Assembly (NCBI GenBank): GCA_036655895.1
Contig: JAVVPF010000001.1
Location: forward strand, 1 to 64,000
Origin: Cloacibacillus sp.
GTDB taxonomy: Bacteria; Synergistota; Synergistia; Synergistales; Synergistaceae
Length of the DNA stretch: 64,000 bases
Direction of reading: 5' to 3'
Made by a program: the position numbers and the translations under genes. The notes beneath the pieces were generated by a model. The model saw only the letters and a list, made by a program, of their open reading frames with translations. It was not told where the DNA came from and made no database searches. Positions 1-7,578 of this stretch are shown one piece after another. Position 1 is the stretch's first letter; every line of letters begins with the position of its first letter.

Positions 1-9
1 TGGTAAAGA

Positions 10-456
10 ATGCGAAAGATATGGCTAGGATTGATGTTAATGGGCTTAACGATAATAACATTGCTGACCGCTGGAATGGCCTCTTGGGGCGCTACAGGGA
101 AGATAGAACTGCGGCCGAAGGGGTATCAGCTCCAGAATGAGGCCTATGTTGTGCCTGTTGCCGATGGGCGCGATACGGTGGAGATGATAGAAACACAAAA
201 TGCCGAACTAGGAGCCCTCAGAAGGCATATAACTGTGCAGGACGGGATAGTTGATGCCATTAGCTCGGATATTGTGGCTCTGGAGGCCTCTGTGGCGGCT
301 GAACGTGAAGCATGGGAGTCAGGTGTTGAGAAGCTGCAGAAGGCAAACAAGAGGCTGCGCTCTCCGTGGTCGCTAGGGATATTTGGCGGGTATGACGCTG
401 TTGGCAGGGAATTTTGTATAGGTGCGGGGATTACGTATTCGTTCCTTAGGTTTTGA
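10..456 (+). CDS. Membrane-anchored coiled-coil protein, possibly prophage spanin-like
   Basis: I do not recognise a named family. The 148-residue product starts with a basic residue pair and a hydrophobic stretch (about residues 4-27) that would be a membrane anchor or signal peptide. Residues about 60-115 are rich in Glu, Ala, Leu and Lys and look like a coiled coil. The end is a short Gly/aromatic segment (about 119-148) ending in Tyr-Ser-Phe-Leu-Arg-Phe. An in-frame stop lies just upstream, so the ATG is the first possible start. It is the last gene before a tmRNA 3' fragment that looks like an attachment site, so it is probably the terminal gene of an integrated prophage or island. A membrane anchor plus coiled coil fits an inner-membrane spanin of a lysis cassette, but that role is inference from layout only. 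Confidence 0.55.
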   Translation: MRKIWLGLMLMGLTIITLLTAGMASWGATGKIELRPKGYQLQNEAYVVPVADGRDTVEMIETQNAELGALRRHITVQDGIVDAISSDIVALEASVAAEREAWESGVEKLQKANKRLRSPWSLGIFGGYDAVGREFCIGAGITYSFLRF

Positions 457-527
457 AAATGTTACTATAAAAATAGCTATAAATGGAATTCAATCTTATT
501 TTAGTTAGTAATAGCATAGGTCTATTG

Positions 528-556
528 TTGGAGTTCGATTCTCCGCGTCTCCACCA
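528..556 (+). other. attR-like site: 3' end of tmRNA (ssrA) gene
   Basis: The bases fold as a T arm (5-bp stem 529-533/541-545 around the loop TTCGATT) followed by the 3' acceptor strand CGTCTCC, discriminator A and an encoded CCA. This acceptor half would pair with a 5' end GGGGACG or GGAGACG, as in tmRNA genes. No D arm, anticodon arm, mRNA-like region or 5' acceptor strand is found upstream; that sequence is the foreign-looking 148-codon gene and its AT-rich tail. The simplest reading is that an element integrated at the 3' end of ssrA and displaced this fragment, with the intact tmRNA gene lying beyond the left edge. The intrinsic terminator directly downstream is what would be left from the original gene. 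Confidence 0.65.
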
Positions 557-588
557 GACTTTATATCGAGCGCAGGCTCGTTGACATA

Positions 589-616
589 TTCCCCTCGTAA
601 GAGGGGAATTTTTATT
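589..616 (+). terminator. Intrinsic terminator (original ssrA terminator)
   Basis: Perfect 8-bp stem TTCCCCTC/GAGGGGAA with a GTAA tetraloop, followed by TTTTTATT. It lies 33 bases after the CCA end of the tmRNA fragment, so it is best read as the tmRNA gene's own terminator, left on the chromosomal side of the attachment site. Confidence 0.8.
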
Positions 617-726
617 GCAGGCCTCAAAGTGTGCGCCGCACGCCAAATCTCTGTAAAATATACCTCAGCTCTCTAGCATTCCAATTAGTTTTATGTCATA
701 CTTAAATACGCACTTTATTGAAAGTC

Positions 727-752
727 GGAGGTGACGGGGCGGCGCCCCTGTT
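727..752 (+). promoter_or_regulatory. guaA ribosome binding site with intervening hairpin
   Basis: A strong Shine-Dalgarno GGAGGTGA (727-734) lies 18 bases before the guaA ATG, too far for normal use. The gap contains a GC hairpin, GGGGC-GGC-GCCCC (736-748). If it folds, the effective spacing drops to 5 bases. No in-frame alternative start lies closer to the Shine-Dalgarno sequence. This suggests initiation depends on the hairpin. Confidence 0.55.
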
Positions 753-2291
753 ATGAAGAAAGAGAATAAAATATTGATAATCGACTGCGGATCGCAGTAT
801 ACGCAGCTTATTGCCCGCCGAGTGCGCGAGCTTGGCGTTTATAGTGAGATACTTTTTTGGGACTCGCCCGCTGAAAAGCTCATGGAGGCGGCTCCGTCTG
901 GGATAATAATTTCCGGCGGCCCGCGCAGCGTGCTTGACGCCGACGCTCCGTGCGTGCCGATGGAACTGTTTGAGACGGGCGTTCCTGTGCTTGGCATCTG
1001 CTACGGTATGCAGCTGCTCGCCCATCAGTTTGGAGGCGCGGTCGAACGCGGCGAGTCCGCGGAATACGGGCGCGCCGAGGTGCTTGTCGACAAGGGTGCG
1101 CTCTTTGGCCGCATAAAAGACGAGAAGGCGCTTCAGGTGTGGATGAGCCACTGGGACGAAGTGAAATCGCTTCCTGCCGGCTTTAAGGTGACGGCGCGCA
1201 GTGAAAGCGGAGCTATGGCCGGTTTTGAATCTCCCGATGGCAAGGTCTTTGCCTTGCAGTTTCATCCAGAGGTCGCGCACACGCCGAAGGGACAGGATAT
1301 ACTTGCCGCGTTTGTATTTGATATATGCGGATGTGTGGCCGACTGGACGCTTGGCAGCGAATGGATAGAGCGCGAAATAGAAAAGATACGTTCAAAGGTC
1401 GGAAATGGGACTGTCATCTGCGGGCTCTCCGGCGGCGTCGATTCAACCGTGTCGGCCGTCATTACGCAGAGGGCGGTAGGACCTCAGCTTCACTGCATTT
1501 TCGTTGATCACGGGATGCTGCGCAAGGACGAGGGAAAACAGGTGATGGAGACCTACCGTTCGCTCAATCTTAATGTACATTATGTTGACGCCGCGGATAA
1601 ATTTCTTACGGCCCTTGACGGCGTCACGGAACCGGAACGCAAGCGCAAGATAATCGGAGAACTCTTTATCAGGGTCTTTGAAGAGGAGGCGCGCCGTCTT
1701 GGCGGCTCCGACTGGCTGCTGCAGGGTACCATCTATCCGGACGTCGTTGAAAGCGGACACGGCGGCGGCGGCGTCATAAAGAGCCATCACAACGTGGGCG
1801 GACTTCCCGACGATATGAAGATGGGGCTGCTTGAACCGCTGCGCGACCTTTTTAAGGACGAGGTGCGCCGCGTTGGGCGTACGCTCGGCATCGCGCCGCA
1901 TTTTCTCGGACGCCATCCCTTCCCCGGCCCCGGACTTGCAGTCCGCTGCCTCGGCGAGCTGAAAAAAGAACGCCTTGACGTCCTTCGTGAGGCGGACGCC
2001 ATCTTTATTGAAGAGATACGCAAAGCTGGCCTCTACGACGATATATGGCAGGCCTTCTGCGCGCTGCTTCCCGTGCGCAGCGTAGGCGTCGTGGGCGACG
2101 TGCGCACCTACGGCGAAACGATAGCGCTGCGCGCCGTATCGTCGCTTGACGCGATGACCGCGGAATGGTCGCGGATGCCTTATGAACTGCTCGACACCGT
2201 TTCGCGCAGGATCTGCAACGAGGTGCCGCAGGTCAACAGAGTGGTGCTCGACGTTACGTCAAAACCGCCGGCAACTATTGAATGGGAATGA
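753..2291 (+). CDS. guaA: GMP synthase (glutamine-hydrolysing)
   Basis: Converts XMP to GMP using ATP and glutamine, the last step of de novo guanine nucleotide synthesis, in the cytoplasm. The 512 residues match the usual length and order. The N-terminal class I glutamine amidotransferase has nucleophile Cys83 in GICYGMQ and the partner pair His171/Glu173 in FHPE. The ATP-pyrophosphatase domain has the P-loop SGGVDS at 226-231. A C-terminal dimerisation domain contains the GRHPFPGPGL motif and ends with KPPATIEWE, the typical GuaA C-terminus. It is the first chromosomal gene after the presumed attachment site and is not obviously in an operon with the next gene (30-base gap). The leader shows no recognisable purine riboswitch. 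Confidence 0.97.
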   Translation: MKKENKILIIDCGSQYTQLIARRVRELGVYSEILFWDSPAEKLMEAAPSGIIISGGPRSVLDADAPCVPMELFETGVPVLGICYGMQLLAHQFGGAVERGESAEYGRAEVLVDKGALFGRIKDEKALQVWMSHWDEVKSLPAGFKVTARSESGAMAGFESPDGKVFALQFHPEVAHTPKGQDILAAFVFDICGCVADWTLGSEWIEREIEKIRSKVGNGTVICGLSGGVDSTVSAVITQRAVGPQLHCIFVDHGMLRKDEGKQVMETYRSLNLNVHYVDAADKFLTALDGVTEPERKRKIIGELFIRVFEEEARRLGGSDWLLQGTIYPDVVESGHGGGGVIKSHHNVGGLPDDMKMGLLEPLRDLFKDEVRRVGRTLGIAPHFLGRHPFPGPGLAVRCLGELKKERLDVLREADAIFIEEIRKAGLYDDIWQAFCALLPVRSVGVVGDVRTYGETIALRAVSSLDAMTAEWSRMPYELLDTVSRRICNEVPQVNRVVLDVTSKPPATIEWE

Positions 2292-2321
2292 CGGCGTCGT
2301 CGGAAAGCGACGGTGTTTTGA

Positions 2322-3440
2322 TTGACTAAAGCGAGGTATATAGCGGCCGCCCAGAAAATACGTTCAAGCGTCGTGCCGTTCGTCGTGCTCTTTGCATTTT
2401 TTATGGCGATATCGTGGTATCTGATAAAGCCGCTTGCGATACCGCTGCTTTGGTCGATGTTGTTTTCCTATTTCGCCTATCCGCTCTTTAAATTTCTGCA
2501 CGAGAGGCTTTTTTCCGGCAGATATAAAAATATCGCGGCGGCCATAAGCACCGGAGTTATTCTGGTCTTTATCGCGCTGCCGCTTCTTTTGCTTAGCATA
2601 TTTGTTACAAAAGAGGCCGTCCGCATCAGCCGTCAGTTGGTGGAAAGCGGCATCCTTACCGGCTCATACCGCGAGATATTGGTGAATATCAAGGGGCTGC
2701 CTATTTTCGGCGGCTTTGTCAATGAGCTTGACCTCATTACGGAACTGCCAGTCGTCGATTCGCTCATACGCGACAGCGCGCGCATAGTCACCTCTTTTCT
2801 TACCATTGTCTCAAGCCAAGTGCTGGAGAGCCTCTTGAAGCTTCTCTTTATAATAATGATAGTGGCTATCACCTCCTTCTTTCTTGTCCGCGACGGAAAG
2901 AGCATGATAAATTACATCTCTGATCTGCTGCCGCTGCGAGATGAGGAGCGCGGCGCTTTCGTGCGCCGCACCGCCGTGATGCTTCGCGCCGTCGTCTGCG
3001 GCATCATTATGACGGCCGCCGTCCAGGGAACTTTGGGCGGCTTGGGCTGGTGGTATGTCGGGCTTTCGCACCCGGTATTCTTTGGTTTCTGCATGTTCAT
3101 GACGGCGATGATACCGTTCGTAGGCACGCCTTCTATCTGGATACCGGGCGCAGGCGTGCTGTTTTTGCAGGGAATGTACATGGAGAGCTTCGTGCTCTTT
3201 ATGTGGGGCCTTTGCGTCGTAAGTTCCATAGATAATTTTATAAAGCCCATCTTTATCTCTGAGGGCAGCAAAATACACATGCTCATTATTTTTATAGGTC
3301 TGTTTGGCGGCCTCTACGCCTGGGGGTTCCTCGGCGTCTTCGTAGGGCCGCTCATACTTTCGCTTGCGCTCTTCGTGCTTGACATCTATCACAGCATCGT
3401 TGCGGCGCGCTGCGACGACGGCGGGGAAGATGATGAATGA
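2322..3440 (+). CDS. AI-2E family (PerM/YdiK-type) membrane protein
   Basis: A polytopic inner-membrane protein of the AI-2E/PerM transporter superfamily, whose members export small molecules or act as Na+/H+ antiporters; the substrate here cannot be told. The 372 residues show hydrophobic segments near residues 18-56, 70-95, 155-188, 218-240 and 250-355. Family-typical motifs are IPFVGTP (264-270), SSIDNFIKP (301-309) and the Gly-rich run around 328-344. The start is assigned to a TTG after guaA with only a weak upstream GGAAAG, so it is uncertain; starting later would remove the first membrane helix. The stop overlaps the next ATG (ATGA), indicating translational coupling with mobB. Confidence 0.85.
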   Translation: MTKARYIAAAQKIRSSVVPFVVLFAFFMAISWYLIKPLAIPLLWSMLFSYFAYPLFKFLHERLFSGRYKNIAAAISTGVILVFIALPLLLLSIFVTKEAVRISRQLVESGILTGSYREILVNIKGLPIFGGFVNELDLITELPVVDSLIRDSARIVTSFLTIVSSQVLESLLKLLFIIMIVAITSFFLVRDGKSMINYISDLLPLRDEERGAFVRRTAVMLRAVVCGIIMTAAVQGTLGGLGWWYVGLSHPVFFGFCMFMTAMIPFVGTPSIWIPGAGVLFLQGMYMESFVLFMWGLCVVSSIDNFIKPIFISEGSKIHMLIIFIGLFGGLYAWGFLGVFVGPLILSLALFVLDIYHSIVAARCDDGGEDDE

Positions 3441-4075
3441 TACGGATATTTTCTGTCTGCGGCTATAAAAACAGCGGCAAGACGACGCTCTGCCGCGCGC
3501 TTTTGAAAGAACTTGCGCTTATGGGAGTACGCGTGGGCTACATCAAACGGACCTCCGAAGAGATAATGGAGACGCGCGCTACGGACACAGCGTCCGTTCT
3601 GGCGATGGGGATAACCTCCGCGCTCTGGGGGCAGGACGGCCTTCGCGTCGAAGAGGGCGACGGTGTGGAACTCACGCCAGAGCACATAGTGGCGCGCTAT
3701 TTTCCAGACGCAGAGATAGTCATTATTGAGGGCGGGAAGAGGCTTAATCTTCCGAAGATCTGGGTGGAAAATGAAGAGCCTAGAAATGGTGTAGACGGGG
3801 TGTTTATGGTCTACGACCGCGCCGCCGCGGGCGACGGGAAACTGCGTTTTGGCGCGGGCGACGAGCCGCTGATGGCTCAAAAACTTGCCGCCTCTGTTCG
3901 CGGGAAATTTTATCGCAGCTCAAAGATATATATCGGCGACCGCGCTCTGCCGATGAAAGATTTTATTGCGGATTTCGTGCGCGGAGCGGTGCTTGGTATG
4001 CTGGCCTCTTTGAAGGGCGGCAAAGACCCGAAGGCTCCGATTAGGATATATCTGGACGGCGATAAAAAAGAGTGA
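3437..4075 (+). CDS. mobB: MobB-like molybdopterin-guanine dinucleotide biosynthesis GTPase
   Basis: P-loop protein of the MobB family, which helps MobA form the guanine dinucleotide molybdenum cofactor. The N-terminus has a clear Walker A, GYKNSGKT (9-16), placed as in MobB, and a Walker B-like hydrophobic strand ending IIEGGKR near residue 100. The usual Lys-His segment after the P-loop reads IKRTSEE here, so this is a divergent member. The last ~70 residues are a poorly conserved extension. It overlaps the upstream permease by 4 bases; no mobA or other cofactor gene is nearby. A strong terminator follows. Family assignment is good; the exact role is inference. Confidence 0.75.
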   Translation: MIRIFSVCGYKNSGKTTLCRALLKELALMGVRVGYIKRTSEEIMETRATDTASVLAMGITSALWGQDGLRVEEGDGVELTPEHIVARYFPDAEIVIIEGGKRLNLPKIWVENEEPRNGVDGVFMVYDRAAAGDGKLRFGAGDEPLMAQKLAASVRGKFYRSSKIYIGDRALPMKDFIADFVRGAVLGMLASLKGGKDPKAPIRIYLDGDKKE

Positions 4076-4117
4076 CGTGTAAAAACCTAGCGGCGATCAA
4101 TGATATCCGCAATAAAG

Positions 4118-4154
4118 AACGGCCCCGCGTAAAAGCGTGGCCGTTTGCGTTTTA
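4118..4154 (+). terminator. Intrinsic terminator after mobB
   Basis: An 11-base arm AACGGCCCCGC pairs with GCGTGGCCGTT with a single C-T mismatch, around the loop GTAAAA, and runs into TTTGCGTTTT. It ends the guaA-permease-mobB transcription segment. Confidence 0.7.
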
Positions 4155-4289
4155 GCCGCGCTGCAAAATAGCGCAGGAAAATGGTTGCGCAGTTGAGATT
4201 GATTGTGTTAAAGTAAGCATGTGTACTCTTGTAAGGTTGGCAGCTCTTTTGACGATAAGGATAAAAGAGATGGAAGGACTTGCTCTTGT

Positions 4290-6134
4290 ATGAAAAAACG
4301 CTCCGCCGCCTTGTTGCTTGTTTTTTTGTTTTGCCTTTTAGCATCGCCGCTCTATGCGGCCCCCCCAAAAAACCTCTCCCTCTCCACGGAGGAGATGGAA
4401 TATTTTCAACAAAAAAAGGTGCTGCGCGTTTCTATGCTGGAGGACTGGAGACCGTTTTCCTTTCGTGACGCGAAGGGCCGTTGGTATGGACTTCCGGCCG
4501 CCATCATAGAGCGTCTTGCGAAGGCCGCCTCTGTTTCGGTCGATTTCGTTCCGGCCCGCAGCTACGCCCAGTCTCTTGAACAGCTTCGCGCCGGCTCCGT
4601 TGACATGGCCGGGGTGCTGATGCTCTATCCTACTGAGTCAACACAGACCGCCGCACGCGGCATAGTGCCGGTATGTCACTATCTCACCTCGCAGACGATG
4701 CTGCTCATGCATAAAGACGCCGAGCGGGCGCCAAGCGCTGTAAACCGCTTGGCCGACGTGAGCGGACGCATCGGCTACACTCACAACAAAAAAAATCCTA
4801 CCGTTTTTTACGAGACAATGGAAGAATGTCTGGACGCAGTGCGGAGCAGGCAGGCGGATATCGCGGCCTGTGATTTTTTCACAGGCTCCTATATGATGCG
4901 GCAGTACAAATCGCGCGAACTCATCTCCATACCCACCGTCGTAATGATGGAATTCTGGATGGGCGTGCTGCCGGGAACCGACGCAAGGCTTGCCTCTGCG
5001 CTTGTTAAAACGGTGGCGAGCTTCCCACGGAGAGATTTTAACAACGCGCTTGTCTTGGGGCAGATGCTTGCCGAAAAGGCCCCTCTAGATTTTATATATT
5101 CCTATCCTTTTGAGATACTGTGCTTTGGCGCGTCTGTCATGTTCGTCATAATCCTATGCCTTGCAACCTATACGAAAGTGCACGTGAGGCAGCATCAGCT
5201 CCTTCAGGGCTATGAGGAAAGCTACAGGCTGCTTGCCGACACCTTTGGCGAAGCGGGGATAGAATATGACTATCTCAACGACCGCCTCACGGTCTTTGGC
5301 AAAAAGTCGAACCTTGACATCGACGACGTTGTTGATGATTTCAAAGACAAGCTGAAAAACAACAATATCCGCCTTTCGCTGACGCCCGAACAGTTTGAGT
5401 CGCTTTTGCACGACGGCGCGGCCGGAAAATCTTTCAGCGCCGAATTTGAATGCGGCGTCAAATCCGGCGGCTGGATATGGTACAAACTCATCTATACCGT
5501 CATCTGCACGACGGAATCGCACAGCCGCCCGACGCGTCTTGTCGGCTGTCTTACGAACATTGACATAGAACACGCGGAGAGGGAGCGGCTGCTTGAGCTA
5601 AGTTCAAACGATCCGCTGACGAAGCTGTACAACAGACGCACAGGGGAAAAGCTCGTCAGCAATCGTCTGAAAGAGGCGGGCGACGCGCTCTCGGGGCTTT
5701 TCATAATGGTCGATATAGACTATTTTAAAAATTTCAACGACGAGCGAGGCCATCTATGCGGCGACGGCGTGCTGCGAGCCTTCGCCGACGCGGCGCGCGA
5801 ATGTTTTTCCAGCGACTCAATCCTCTGCCGCTGGGGCGGAGACGAATTTTTCTTTTTCCTGCCAGAAGAGGAACGAAACGGCATAGAGCCGCTCGTCCGG
5901 CGCATAGACCTGCTTCGTGAAAAGCTGCGGTGCTATTGCTATCAAGGCGACGCCTGCCCCGCCTCCATCAGCGTGGGCGCGGTAAGGGCATATCCCGGAT
6001 GCAGCTTTGAAACGCTCTTTGAAGAGGCGGACAAGGCGCTCTACCTTGCGAAAAAGAATGGCAGAAACAGGCTCTGTTTTGCGGACGGGACGGGCGCAGG
6101 ACCGGACGCGGAAAACGGGGGCGGGCGCAGCTGA
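4290..6134 (+). CDS. Diguanylate cyclase with periplasmic SBP-type sensor domain
   Basis: Membrane sensor that should make cyclic di-GMP. The chosen ATG has GGAAGG 12 bases upstream and gives a clean signal peptide (about residues 1-23, cleavage after LYA); an upstream ATG would bury it. Order: extracellular solute-binding (SBP_bac_3-like) domain about 30-265, transmembrane helix 273-295, PAS-like region about 305-430, GGDEF domain 437-600 with DPLTKLYNRR (441-450), the exact GGDEF motif at 516-520 and DKALYLAKKNGRNR near 581-594. The allosteric RxxD inhibition site is absent (Ser507/Ser510 in those places), so product inhibition is not expected. The stop overlaps the start of the following transporter gene (TGATG), implying coupled translation and a shared signal. 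Confidence 0.9.
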   Translation: MKKRSAALLLVFLFCLLASPLYAAPPKNLSLSTEEMEYFQQKKVLRVSMLEDWRPFSFRDAKGRWYGLPAAIIERLAKAASVSVDFVPARSYAQSLEQLRAGSVDMAGVLMLYPTESTQTAARGIVPVCHYLTSQTMLLMHKDAERAPSAVNRLADVSGRIGYTHNKKNPTVFYETMEECLDAVRSRQADIAACDFFTGSYMMRQYKSRELISIPTVVMMEFWMGVLPGTDARLASALVKTVASFPRRDFNNALVLGQMLAEKAPLDFIYSYPFEILCFGASVMFVIILCLATYTKVHVRQHQLLQGYEESYRLLADTFGEAGIEYDYLNDRLTVFGKKSNLDIDDVVDDFKDKLKNNNIRLSLTPEQFESLLHDGAAGKSFSAEFECGVKSGGWIWYKLIYTVICTTESHSRPTRLVGCLTNIDIEHAERERLLELSSNDPLTKLYNRRTGEKLVSNRLKEAGDALSGLFIMVDIDYFKNFNDERGHLCGDGVLRAFADAARECFSSDSILCRWGGDEFFFFLPEEERNGIEPLVRRIDLLREKLRCYCYQGDACPASISVGAVRAYPGCSFETLFEEADKALYLAKKNGRNRLCFADGTGAGPDAENGGGRS

Positions 6135-7417
6135 TGTCGCGCGGGGAAAGCGAGCGCCAGCTCTTCGGCTCAGGCCTCTACGAATACGCTTTTATTCCTG
6201 TGCCGCAACAGCAGCGCAAAAATTCTACGGGGCTTTTTTATGTGCTGGCCGGATACACCAGCGCGCTTTCATGTCTTGTGCTTGGCGCGAAACTCGGCGC
6301 CGCGATGCCGTTCTGGCAGGCGGTGGGCGCCTGTTTTGTCGGAGACGTTATGCTCATCATGCTAGGGGCCGGCATGGGGATACTATCTGCGCGCAGCGGC
6401 TGGTCGACGGCCTTTCTTGCAAGAGAGGAGCTAGGGCAGGCCGCCTCCGTCATTTTTTCTCTGCTCATCATCACATGCAGCATCTTCTGGATAGGCTTTA
6501 ACGGAAAATGTTTCTCTTCCATGCTGATCGCGGTATTCCCTGAGTGGCGCCTTCCCGAATCTGTGACGTCGCTCATCGTGATCGCCCTTTGGGCGGCCTC
6601 CGCCTCCGGCGGCTGGCGCACTCTGGAGATGGCGAGCCGCGTCGTCGTTCCGTGCTCACTAGTTCTGCTCTTCTACACGATGTTTCTGCTTGCAAAACAG
6701 ATGGACGGCGCCGCGTTTTTGAACGCCGCGCCGGTCAACGCCCCAGTGACCTTTGCCGCGGCCTCCACAGCGGTCATCGGAAACTTTATCTTCGGGTGCA
6801 TCATCACGCCTGATACCTGCCGTTTCGCCCGCTCCTCCAGATCTGTCGTCGCAGTCTGCTCAAGCGGCTACGCGCTAGGCCTTTTTTTGTTTAACGTCTG
6901 CGGCGTAGTGCTTGCGAAAGCGGGCGGTTTTGACGACGTCACGCGCTGCGCCTCCGCACTTTCGCTCCTCGTTCCGCTCTTGCTTTGCTCTATATTCTGT
7001 CTTGGGACGACGCAAAACATCAACATATACGGAGGCAGTCTCGCGCTGCAAAATATTTTTCGCGGGACGGCGCTTGAAGGCAACGTCTCTCACAGAGTCT
7101 CAGTCTATCTTATAGCGGGGTTTGCGTCGGCAATCGCCGTCTCAGGCGTCACCGCAAGCCTGCTTTCGATGGTCTCATATTTTTCCATCCTGATGGTGCC
7201 GCTGCCGGCCATGCTCTTTTGTGAGGCGCTGTTTTTCCGCGGCAGAAAAAAGACACCGGGCTTTCAGATGCGTGCGGCCGCCGTGTGGGGGACGGGAAGC
7301 TTCGTCGGCTATATTCTTCTGCACAGCGGCGTGGCGGCCGTTCCCTTCTGGGAACTGCTTTGGACCGGCCTCTTGTATATTTGGTCCGACCGTTTGAGGC
7401 TGCTGCAAAAAATCTAA
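6134..7417 (+). CDS. NCS1-family (CodB/cytosine permease-like) transporter
   Basis: Inner-membrane symporter resembling cytosine/purine/allantoin permeases. The N-terminus carries the short YAFIPVPQQQRK segment, like the PVPQ..RK lead-in of CodB, followed by about a dozen hydrophobic segments over 427 residues, usual for the family. Substrate-contact residues cannot be assigned by eye, so nucleobase, hydantoin or another heterocycle are all possible. It is translated from an ATG that overlaps the stop of the diguanylate cyclase gene (TGATG). Such tight pairing suggests that the sensor domain of the cyclase monitors the same nutrient or the transporter's state. Confidence 0.75.
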   Translation: MSRGESERQLFGSGLYEYAFIPVPQQQRKNSTGLFYVLAGYTSALSCLVLGAKLGAAMPFWQAVGACFVGDVMLIMLGAGMGILSARSGWSTAFLAREELGQAASVIFSLLIITCSIFWIGFNGKCFSSMLIAVFPEWRLPESVTSLIVIALWAASASGGWRTLEMASRVVVPCSLVLLFYTMFLLAKQMDGAAFLNAAPVNAPVTFAAASTAVIGNFIFGCIITPDTCRFARSSRSVVAVCSSGYALGLFLFNVCGVVLAKAGGFDDVTRCASALSLLVPLLLCSIFCLGTTQNINIYGGSLALQNIFRGTALEGNVSHRVSVYLIAGFASAIAVSGVTASLLSMVSYFSILMVPLPAMLFCEALFFRGRKKTPGFQMRAAAVWGTGSFVGYILLHSGVAAVPFWELLWTGLLYIWSDRLRLLQKI

Positions 7418-7488
7418 GAAAACACTGTTTTATATGTTGAAATGCCGTATTTATTGTTTATATGCCCAAATCACGGCGCTTAATTAGG

Positions 7489-7517
7489 TTGCTTATTGTC
7501 GCTGTTGCGGATATAAT
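7489..7517 (+). promoter_or_regulatory. Sigma70-type promoter for hppA
   Basis: TTGCTT (7489-7494), a 17-base spacer and a consensus TATAAT (7512-7517), predicting a start near 7524 and a 5' leader of about 55 bases before the hppA ATG. It is one of the best promoter matches in the window. Confidence 0.65.
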
Positions 7518-7578
7518 AATTGACTGATTCGACGGATCGTCGATAAATAAAAACACCTTCAAGGGGGTCGCTTCAACA

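Noticed and set aside
457-616. A complete tmRNA or tRNA gene
   Set aside because: Only the T arm and 3' acceptor strand are present; no 5' acceptor strand, D arm or tag-coding region lies upstream.
619-752. Purine riboswitch upstream of guaA
   Set aside because: The leader is short and shows no conserved purine-aptamer core; only small inverted repeats and the hairpin near the start codon are visible.
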